From positions 3,196,498 to 3,260,497 of the forward strand of contig JACEVL010000019.1 in NCBI GenBank assembly GCA_020284085.1: a DNA stretch of 64,000 nucleotides, in the 5' to 3' direction. The translations under genes and the position numbers were made by a program. This DNA is from Aporrectodea caliginosa (Eukaryota > Annelida > Clitellata > Crassiclitellata > Lumbricidae). Positions 55,780-64,000 of this stretch are shown piece by piece. The notes beneath the pieces are model-generated. The model saw nothing but the letters and a program-made list of their open reading frames with translations. It was not told the origin of the DNA and made no database searches. Numbering within the stretch: position 1 is the stretch's first letter; each line of letters opens with the position of its first letter.

Positions 55780-58700
55780 GAACAATTCTGGGTGAAGTTA
55801 CTATTGCCATTGATGACTCCTAAAGCTAGAACTGTTCTAAACAGATTGTCATTCGATGATTTAGACGATTATCAGGTCGTGAAACAGCACTTGTTAAAAG
55901 AATTCAAGTTGACACCGAGAGAGTACAGATCGAAGTTTATTGATGCGAAGAAGACAGCTGAAGAAACGTATACAATGTTTACAGCAAGGCTGAAGAACTT
56001 GTTGAACTATTATGTGAAAAGTCGCAAAGTGGATAAGAATTTTGAGAAACTGTTTGATTTGTTAGTGGCGGATAAGTTGAAAGAATCACTACCACCAGGT
56101 CCACTACAGTTTGTGTTGTCGAAGGAAGGAACTGATTGTTACGAAGCTAGTGTTGTGGCAGACCTAGCGGACATTCATGTTAATAATCGAATTGGTTTGG
56201 CAATTCCGAATAAGACAAGTTTTGGTTTTGTTCCTAATGGCAAAAGAAATCAACAGTTCACTCCAAATTTTGGTTTTCATTGGAAGAGCAATCAAGAAAC
56301 AGGAAATCAGTTCAGAGGTGCAGAAGTGAAACCAAATTCTCCGGTTGTTCATGAGAATAGAGAGTCGATGATGACCAGACAACGTCAGGTATATAACAAA
56401 TCACCACCAAGGTTTGTCGCGAGAGAAGGCAATGCATCGTTTACTCCATATAAGAGAAAAGAAAGCATCGAACAACGAGGTGCAGTGGTGAAACGTTGTC
56501 ATAACTGTGGATCAGACAGGCATTTGATGAAATTCTGTCCAGTTCCTGTTACAACCTCAAATTATGGAAAACAAGAACATTCGAGGGTGAATCGAATTCA
56601 AGTGGTTGATAATTCTGAAAGTCAAGCCACAGAACATCAGAACAATGAAACTGAAGTAAAGTCAGTGATGAAATGTCACCTTTCACCTGATATTCAGAAA
56701 GAAATTCTATTGCACAATGGAATGCAGAAAGAAATGGCTGGAAGAGATGAAAGTACAACATTGAAGAAAGTGGTATTGCAGTACGTCGAGGTAGAAATTC
56801 GTGGAACAGCAGGAAAAGAACCAATAAAAGTAAAAGCACTGATTGATTCTGGAGCAGAGGTTCCGGTGATCAGTGAAGAATTACTGGAAGGCATGAAGGT
56901 GGAGCAGATTGGAAAAGTGAACTTACAATGCGTGGCAGGAGATGCCATTCCTGCAAAGTTAGTGAAAGTTGATGTAAGGCTGTGTTGTAACGATGTGGAA
57001 GAAGAGGTAATTCCGCATAAAGTCAAATGTTCACTTACACCTTATGTGACATTGATGTGTGCTAGTATTGCAAAAATGGGAAGCACAGAAAGATTCTTGT
57101 TGCATCCAGAAATCATTGCAGAACTTAAAGCCGTGCCACAAGTGAAAATGATACAAGGAGATGTGCAAGCGAATGTAACGACGAGATTGCAGAGTCAGCG
57201 AAAGAAAGTGATAGAAGTCGAAGAGGAAAGTGAAACTGAAAGTTCAAGCGAAGAGGAAAACGAAAGTGATGATCAACAAAGTTTAATGCAAGACGGTATA
57301 ACAGCAGAGATGAGTGAACAAGAGATGGCTGCATGCAAGAATGGTAATCTAAATGAAACGAAAGAGGATAATGATTGTGATGTGGCGATAGGAGATTTGT
57401 TTGAAGAAAATGAGAAAGACGAAGAACAACAGATGCAGATTGCAGACGCAAAGAAATTCGAAGAACAGCAGAGACAAGATGAATCATATTCACGAGAGAA
57501 GCAATTACAGTATACGAATCAATACAACAAAAGAGCGAAACATAAAGAATTTGAACCGGGTGAAAAAGTTATTGTGTTGTATCCGACGTCAACAAATAAA
57601 CTGATTTCACGATGGCATGGTCCATGTACTGTCATACAACGAAGGTCCAAGTACTCTTATTTGATTGATATGGGTGACGATTGTCGAAAGATAATTCACG
57701 CAAATAAAATCAGAAAGTACATTACAAGAGCAATGAGTTGTGGATTAATCGTTGAAGAAGATGAAGACTTTGGTTCAGTGGTTGAGTTGTTGACGAAGAA
57801 TGACTTGCAAGATGAAAAGAATTCACTGAATCTTGATCCTGAACAGATTAGTCATTTAACATTATCTCAACAAAAACAATTGCTGGAAGTACTGAACAGA
57901 TATTCTGATCGATTTTCTGAAAAGCCTGGACTATGTACATTGGTTGAGCATGAAATTGAACTGAAACCGGAATTTCGTGAAAAAGAATTTATGGCTTACC
58001 GAATTCCACTCATCTATCGAGCAGAAGTTGAACGACAAATTAAAGAAATGCTTCAAGCCAACATTATAAAACCATCTTCGAGCAGAATGGCAAGTCCGCT
58101 GGTAATTGTTAAAAAGAAAGACGGTTCTCTGAGACTTGCCTGCGACTACAGATACATTAACTCGTTCACTGTGGATTGTAAATATCCAATGCCGATTGTA
58201 AAAGATGTTTTGCACAAAGTTGGAAAATCAAATGTGATCTCGATTTTTGATTGTCGAAGTGCTTACTGGACTTGTCCTGTTAAGCAAACTGATCAATGGA
58301 AAACTGCTTTTGTTACTCACAATGGACTGTACGAGTTTACTCGTGTTCCTTTCGGAATGATCAACTCAGGAAGAACATTTGTTAAAGCAATTAACATGGT
58401 TTTACAGCCTATAAATGAATTTGCTGAGCCCTATGTAGATGACATTGCTGTGCATTCAGATGACTGGAAGATTCATTTACAGCATTTAGATGCATATTTA
58501 ATGCAAATGAGACTGCATAACATTACTCTGAACTTAAAGAAATGTATCTTTGGTAAGAGTGAGGTAAAGTTCATCGGTCATGTGGTTGGTTCTGGAACGA
58601 TTCAAATGAATCCAGATAGAATTGAAAGTTTAATTAATTTGAAAACCCCAGAAACGAAGAAACAAGTTAAGCAATTGCTGGGATTTTTTGGTTACTATAG

Positions 58701-59235
58701 ACAGTTTATCAAAGATTTTGCACAGATTGCGAAGCCTCTATCTGATTTGACAAGTAAACATGTTCCAGATAAGATTGATTGGACTGATAGACATCAACAG
58801 GCATTTAATTTACTTAAAGATGCTGTACGCTCTAAAGTTGTTTTATATGTTTTTGATGTTGGAAAACCTTTTAATTTGTACTGCGATAGTAGTGATTTTG
58901 CAGTAGGAGCTGTTTTAACACAGATGGATGATAAGGGAATAGAACGCCCTGTATCATTTATAAGTCAGAAATTGACTGACACCCAGAAGAGATGGGCAAC
59001 TGTAGAGAAAGAAGCCTATGCTATTGTTTGGGCTCTAAATAAGTTGAAAGAGATAATAATTGGATCTAAAGTTCACATCTTTACCGATCACAATCCTTTA
59101 ACTTATCTGACTGAATCTATGTCTAAGTCTGCTAAATTGGTGCGTTGGGCTTTGGCACTGCAAACTTTTGATGTAGAAGTTAATTATAAGAAAGGACGAT
59201 TAAATGTTGTAGCAGATTGTTTATCTAGATTATAA
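55690..59235 (+). CDS. Gag-Pol polyprotein, rest of capsid through RNase H
   Basis: 1181 codons. The first ATG lies inside the insertion, so residues 1-30 are not original. Residues about 38-170 are capsid with SCAN-like helices (DYQVVKQHLLKEFKLTPREY). The zinc knuckle CHNCGSDRHLMKFC is at 270-283. The aspartic protease motif DSGAE starts at 386. An acidic stretch spans about 505-595, and an integrase C-terminal GPY/F-type domain about 598-675 (FEPGEKVIVL, WHGPC). Reverse transcriptase spans about 765-960 with YVDD at 915-918. The RNase H residues D1066, E1106 or E1108, and D1133 can be seen. The frame ends ADCLSRL just before the polypurine tract. No HHCC or DDE integrase core fits between protease and GPY/F, which implies an in-frame deletion near 57430-57450 or loss to a partner element. 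Confidence 0.85.
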   Translation: MKDHGVNIVYLAMGGHALCKFQTGGTDFPLEQFWVKLLLPLMTPKARTVLNRLSFDDLDDYQVVKQHLLKEFKLTPREYRSKFIDAKKTAEETYTMFTARLKNLLNYYVKSRKVDKNFEKLFDLLVADKLKESLPPGPLQFVLSKEGTDCYEASVVADLADIHVNNRIGLAIPNKTSFGFVPNGKRNQQFTPNFGFHWKSNQETGNQFRGAEVKPNSPVVHENRESMMTRQRQVYNKSPPRFVAREGNASFTPYKRKESIEQRGAVVKRCHNCGSDRHLMKFCPVPVTTSNYGKQEHSRVNRIQVVDNSESQATEHQNNETEVKSVMKCHLSPDIQKEILLHNGMQKEMAGRDESTTLKKVVLQYVEVEIRGTAGKEPIKVKALIDSGAEVPVISEELLEGMKVEQIGKVNLQCVAGDAIPAKLVKVDVRLCCNDVEEEVIPHKVKCSLTPYVTLMCASIAKMGSTERFLLHPEIIAELKAVPQVKMIQGDVQANVTTRLQSQRKKVIEVEEESETESSSEEENESDDQQSLMQDGITAEMSEQEMAACKNGNLNETKEDNDCDVAIGDLFEENEKDEEQQMQIADAKKFEEQQRQDESYSREKQLQYTNQYNKRAKHKEFEPGEKVIVLYPTSTNKLISRWHGPCTVIQRRSKYSYLIDMGDDCRKIIHANKIRKYITRAMSCGLIVEEDEDFGSVVELLTKNDLQDEKNSLNLDPEQISHLTLSQQKQLLEVLNRYSDRFSEKPGLCTLVEHEIELKPEFREKEFMAYRIPLIYRAEVERQIKEMLQANIIKPSSSRMASPLVIVKKKDGSLRLACDYRYINSFTVDCKYPMPIVKDVLHKVGKSNVISIFDCRSAYWTCPVKQTDQWKTAFVTHNGLYEFTRVPFGMINSGRTFVKAINMVLQPINEFAEPYVDDIAVHSDDWKIHLQHLDAYLMQMRLHNITLNLKKCIFGKSEVKFIGHVVGSGTIQMNPDRIESLINLKTPETKKQVKQLLGFFGYYRQFIKDFAQIAKPLSDLTSKHVPDKIDWTDRHQQAFNLLKDAVRSKVVLYVFDVGKPFNLYCDSSDFAVGAVLTQMDDKGIERPVSFISQKLTDTQKRWATVEKEAYAIVWALNKLKEIIIGSKVHIFTDHNPLTYLTESMSKSAKLVRWALALQTFDVEVNYKKGRLNVVADCLSRL

Positions 59236-59343
59236 GATTGTTTATTTTACTGTATTATATAGTATTAAGTTCATTGCATAATTTAGTACGATTTTCATAA
59301 TTTAGATGATTTTGCAAATTTTTAAATTTAATTTGCTCAATCC

Positions 59344-59363
59344 AAAGAAAGGGAAGGAGGTAA
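59344..59363 (+). other. Polypurine tract
   Basis: AAAGAAAGGGAAGGAGGTAA immediately precedes the 3' LTR, the expected plus-strand primer site. Confidence 0.85.
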
Positions 59364-59785
59364 TGTGAACAAGTGTTTTGCATATATAATGAGCACAGGT
59401 GTTCTTTAGGTTGATATATATATATAATGTGTATCGATTGTTAAGCGTTTTAGTCTTAGGCCTTAGTTGCGCTGTCGGCTCGTGGGCGCTTGGCCTAAAG
59501 TAGCCTAAACATTGGCTGACGGTAGATTGTTTTACACGTGCAGTTAGCGCGCCAAACTTAGAAACTGCTGATGACAGTGAATTTGAACTATACAGTGTAG
59601 TACAGTTGTTGTAAGGCAAGAGTTGAGTTGTTGTTATAAAACTGTGTTTGAAGAAAGAAAGAAACATTCAAAGAACTGTGTCAATTTAATTCTTAAACAG
59701 TTAGAAGACGTTGAGCAATTTATATGTAGAGATAAGGAAAGTTCTTGAGGTAGGTCTCAACTAAGAAAGAAAAGAGTTGGTGACA
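59364..59785 (+). repeat. 3' LTR
   Basis: 422 bp, matching the 5' LTR apart from one observed A/T difference in 'gtaggtc(a/t)caac'. It is followed by the CATAT duplication and then by flank matching the sequence left of the 5' LTR (aataaacat repeats). Confidence 0.95.
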
Positions 59786-59790
59786 CATAT

Positions 59791-61739
59791 AATAAACATA
59801 TAATACTTTTATATTACTTTACATATTCTTTATATAATTATTGGTTTCGGCCAGAGCGGCAGAGCCTACAATTCCGAACTCTGGCAGTGCCAGACTCAAG
59901 CCTGGGAAAAGGAGGAGGGCGACGCTAATCATCTTTGTTGACACAGAGTCGTTAAACAGCAACTTACCAACTCTCCATCGGAGTTTTGTACAGTAGGCCT
60001 ATATAATTATTTTGTTCGTAGCCAAAACGTTTTAATTAACAAAGCGTAACAAAAAAATGAAATCAAATACATTGTTTCAATGTTGTTTTTAGAAAGATGT
60101 TGAAATAAAGTAGGCTACTTCATAAAAGAAATGTGGATTCATATAGTGATCGTGTACGCCTATTTCTAAGTTTGCAATTTGGGACTCTCTCAATTCCGCC
60201 TGAACAACAAATTCGTAGGCGTGCCGCTTTGGGCACGAGTTGCAGGGGTTCGTCGCTTCAGCTTAAACTGTGAAACATGGTTCTTCGGAAGAGAAACAGA
60301 TTAACTAAAACATAAAACAACAGGCAAAGCGCTGTAGGTGAACAATAAAAGTTGACAATATGGCTACCTATGGATGGGTTAATTAGTACATGTTTTTATA
60401 TAACATTCTAGGAATTAAGTTCATCGAGTCTTTATCGGGGAGGGTGAAATTGTGTGCCCTTTGTCGGAAATTATATAAAGGTTCACGTTGCACTGGGCTG
60501 AGGCCACGGAGAACATGAAGCTCATTATTCTGGACGGCACATGGATTAGATTGGATTACATTGAATATCGTAATCTTAATCTCTAGATGTCTAAAGCGCC
60601 ACTCGAGAGATAAGCGCAGGCAGGGCCGGATTAAGACTTTCGGGGGCCCTAAGCCAAGGGCCGGGTTAAGACATCCGGGGCCCTAACCGGAAAGCCATGC
60701 AAATTTTTTTCCCAGATTTGGAGAAAAACCATTGTTTATTACTTTGAAAAATTTGTAATGACCTTTTTTTGCTTTTCCATCTTTTTTTCAAAAGAAAATT
60801 GTGAAATAGAACCTTTGTACATCTGATTTTTATATTTCCTGACAGATGGGGGCCCTCAAAACGCTGTGGGGCCCTAAGCCATGGCTTATTTCCCTTATAG
60901 GTTAATCCGGCTCTGAGCGCAGGGCACCAGCGTATTCACGAGCGTTGTAGATTAAGTTGTATTGGTATGGTAATATATTGGATCGGATTGGATTAGACAG
61001 ACTCTATGGGAGTAGACTGGATAAGATTGGATTGGGTTTTTGTGACGGTATTTACTCAAATCCCAACCGATGCAGCAGTTCATAAATATTTAAAACATAT
61101 TTTAGGCATGTTTTTTATCACTTTCTCACTTACTTAATAACTAACTAACTTACTTTATGCGAAAAACATGTTGTCAGGATGCTATATACTAGTAACTGTG
61201 TTTATAAGATGTATATACACCAAAGTGAGATTAGCAACTGGTTAATAAAGAATATACTTACTTACTTACCTATCTGACATGTGCAGTTTGAATGAACCCA
61301 ATTCCAAACCCCTACAGCAGTTCATAACTATAATGTTAGAGTAAAACTAGAAGTTGGATGATCGATGAAAACATGGCATCAATGCTGAATTAATGCAGTA
61401 ATATTTGAAGTTGGATCAGCATATTTATAGAAGAAAAAGAAGAATTTTAAAACTGTTCTTTATCGCCGGAGTTGGGCTGGGAGCTTCTCTGAGTGGGTTA
61501 TCTTGGAGGGGCGCTATATAAGTCCTCTGAATGAATGGAGTAGCGACGAAACCATGGTATTGATGCTAAATTATTGCAGTAAAACCAGAAGTTGGATGAT
61601 CGATCAAAATATTTATAGTAGAAGTAGAAGTTGGATGAGGTATGGAAGTTGGATGAGGTTACAGCAGACGTAGAAGTTGGATGAGCGATAAAAATATGAC
61701 TAAAATATGTTTTAAATAATGTTTTCGACGCTCTACGTA
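59791..61739. other. Intergenic region between units 4 and 5
   Basis: No gene seen. About 59840-60000 and 60560-60960 contain repeats shared with 32650-33070 and 43690-43810. A LINE-type tail 'ttaataaagaatatactta' lies at 61240-61262, a 'gcgctatataag' SINE/LINE end at about 61510, and GAAGTTGGATGA-type minisatellite units at about 61320-61690. Confidence 0.5.
60621..60915. mobile_element. Small hAT-like element
   Basis: 295 bp with termini CAGGGCCGGATTAA and (reversed) CAGAGCCGGATTAA, between perfect 8-bp duplications AGCGCAGG (60613-60620, 60916-60923). It carries GGGGGCCCTAAGCC repeats near both ends and interrupts a repeat that is intact at about 32680-32730. Confidence 0.85.
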
Positions 61740-64000
61740 TTGCCAACACTTTAATGACAAGAACATACTAAAAGTGACCGGGAAACCAATGAAGCTCGTC
61801 GTTTAACTGTTAAAAATATCAATTATCAAGCAATTAGCAACTTCTAAAGCACTAAAGTCTAATGCACAAGACATCAACTGATGGCATACCCGAGCTAGGC
61901 TGTAATCCGGTCAACATACAGTAGATAGGTCCTTTGATATAGACAAGTTTTAAGCTGAAACGAAATTACATGAGTAACGGAACGTTATGAGCAGATACTG
62001 GGAGGGATTTAAAAAATCTAGGTGCAGCAGCTGGGAAAGCCCGTCCAACAAGAACAGTTACCTCGATTACACCAGGCTAGCATTTAGGCTTAGTTTAAAA
62101 ATGATAGCCGACATGTACCACAAAGGTGTATCCCAGCATTGCAGTCTGTCATGCCCCGCATCGGATATTGGGAGCCATTAAAACCAGCTGGACCGAAACA
62201 AGTTATAGCGAGGGTTGCCTACCATGCTAAGCGCGAAAGATCACTAAACTGATAAATAACTGTGAGAACAAAAAAGACCACAATGAAACTCTAAGATCGG
62301 AAATTGGTAATTAAAAACACAGGAAGACTATAATTACAATGATCCAAAGACTGGTCTATTTAAAGATGTCCAAAAGAAAAACTGTATGGTTACTAAACCC
62401 CAGCAATGGTCAACAAAATCAGATCCACACAGTAATTGCGTACAGCCTTGCTTCTTTACAAGCATAACTGATGAGCGTTTCTACTTAAATGGAGCTACAG
62501 AAAATTGCCCACATCCAAATAGACATCTAGATAAAGAATAATACAACTCAATAAAGAACACTTCTGTCAAGCAAGACACCAACTAATTAATCAATGAAAG
62601 CACAAATGAGCAATCAACTGATGAATGAGTGAATGAATGTATGAGTGAACGAATGAATGATTTTAATGAATGATCGAATTAATATGACTAACTAACAACA
62701 GACTTAACAAATTATCGAGTAAATGAATTAATGGATGCATTACAATTACAAATTCCTTGGCCATGCAAACTGTAAATTTTAAGCTCCGACGCTGCAACAA
62801 TTGTATTACGTGCACATTGACCATTATTGATGATGACGATGATGATGAATACGACAGTTTCTACAGCACCGTAACACGGCACATGTCGTTACAAGGGCTC
62901 TATGCGCAGTTTCCGAAGCAGGTTTTGATTTTCACATTAAAAGTTTACCTACATCTCTGAACTTAACGAAAACCACAAGAGATAAGCAAGATATCCCACA
63001 TCCAAAACATCTTACTGATACAAAGTCAGAAATTTCCTACTTGAAACCAAAATGCAAAGCAGCTCCTTAAAAAATGCATCCCTTTGGCTCTGTGCACAAC
63101 GGCATCACCTCGAAACAAAACCAAGCAATGAGTAATGACGATACCAGAACACTTTCTAGAGTGGAAACACAACATAATTATAGACGTCAGACACATGAAT
63201 TATCGACATGAAATGAAACCACGTTTTGGTAACATAAACACTTCGTGAAGATGCTAGGCAAAGTTTTCAAACATATGCGATATTAATTTTGTTTAATAAT
63301 AAATAAATATCAAGGATGAGTCATGCTTTTGCCATCACCAACTTTGCAGGAACAGGACGATATGAAAGTGCTGCTGAGAATGCTTAAGTAACCAAGTTTT
63401 TGTTACAGAATGCTTTGAGAAGAAGATGGTCCAGGTTTTCAAACATTTGCTTAATAATAAAATAATATCAGTGAAGATGAAACAAAGATACTCCCGAACT
63501 TCGGTATTAACCGACATGCAAAAAAATCTATATTCCCGTTTCCTATAAGCAGTGGCAATTTAATTGGAAATCATCAGGACGGCACTAACTAAATACTACT
63601 TATACAGACAATATGCATAACATATCCATAACCTACTAACCAATTAAATTCTGGCTAAATCTAGTCCATCGACAATTTCCAAGGGAATGTAAACTTAACA
63701 GTTTCAGAAACACTTTCTAAGCGTTCACGACCCTTTAAATATTTCACGACACAACATCCATTACATGTAATGCGAACTTGGAATAGGGTTACTCGTAACT
63801 TGACCCATTGTCTGCAGCAAATAACACGGTTACCCAGATGCAAATCATCGCGTTGGTGCAATCATTTAAACAGATAGGCCTATGTCTTGATGCACGACTA
63901 GTTTCTACTTAAAACTTCGAAAGAATTTAAACATCTTCTTATACTGAGCAGAGGCAAATAATGTTAAGTTCAGTCTAATGTCTGGCGAGACTACAGACCA
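61740..64000. repeat. 3' flank of tandem unit 5
   Basis: Collinear with unit 2 (13380-16000) and unit 4 (46190-47040), including the TGAA tract at 62590-62740 and the conserved block at 62950-63030. The last bases match 46915-47043, which lies about 90 bp before exon 5 of gene 4. Exon 5 of a fifth gene is therefore expected just past the right edge. Confidence 0.75.

Larger units (their letters stand above)
53281..59790 (+). mobile_element. Gmr1-like Ty3/gypsy LTR retrotransposon
   Basis: Complete LTR-to-LTR insertion with 422-bp LTRs (TG...CA) and a perfect 5-bp target duplication CATAT (53281-53285, 59786-59790). Internal order: primer-binding region, leader with 19-bp repeats, gag, protease, integrase C-terminal domain, reverse transcriptase, RNase H, polypurine tract. 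Integrase upstream of RT is the arrangement described for Gmr1-like elements. Only one LTR difference was seen by eye (near 53688 against 59766), so insertion is recent. Two defects are present: a 680-bp insertion in gag, and no recognisable integrase zinc-binding or catalytic core. Confidence 0.9.

Overview
The window is animal nuclear DNA: AT-rich, with short exons split by long introns, and very dense in degraded and young transposons (tRNA-derived SINEs, several LINE clades, hAT-, mariner-, piggyBac- and Harbinger-like elements, one Ty3/gypsy element). The gypsy element has the gene order described for Gmr1-like elements of deuterostomes. Together with the foldback-type palindrome this suggests a marine invertebrate, perhaps an echinoderm-like deuterostome. 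That assignment is weak, and no species is claimed.

The backbone is a head-to-tail array of one unit of roughly 10 kb. It is present four times (exon 5 at about 3.1, 16.1, 37.3 and 47.1 kb), and the 3' flank of a fifth copy runs off the right edge. Each unit carries a five-exon gene on the minus strand. Exon 1 encodes a very short leader (MAARQQLP-like), exon 2 an unrecognised N-terminal region, and exon 3 a Lys/Glu/Ala/Thr-rich repeat region ending in the first half of a MYND zinc finger. Exon 4 carries the middle of that finger, and exon 5 its end and the stop codon. Splice sites and phases agree in all copies. Copies 1 and 2 give uninterrupted frames of 370 and 482 codons. Copies 3 and 4 are broken inside exon 3, by a 5-nt deletion and by a TAG respectively, and look like pseudogenes or genes for products lacking the finger.

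Layout: 0-3.1 kb, flank of unit 1; 3.1-10.6 kb, gene 1 with a Harbinger-like element in intron 4; 10.7-13.3 kb, LINE and SINE graveyard; 13.4-32.5 kb, unit 2, whose intron 2 holds a foldback palindrome of about 9.75 kb (20.9-30.7 kb) that is itself hit by a mariner element (right arm only) and a retroposon-like insertion (left arm only); 33-35.7 kb, LINE endonuclease relic carrying a hAT-like element; 35.7-43.1 kb, unit 3; 43.2-46 kb, SINEs, an orphan exon-like open frame and a deleted mariner; 46.1-53.2 kb, unit 4; 53.28-59.79 kb, a nearly complete, very young Gmr1-like LTR retrotransposon inserted 128 bp upstream of the gene 4 start codon; 59.8-64 kb, flank of unit 5.

Because the units are paralogous, each one is an empty-site control for insertions in the others. 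Many element ends and target duplications were fixed this way by eye. Nothing was aligned by program or searched against a database, so protein family names rest on motif recognition, and exon structures on consistent splice sites across four copies.
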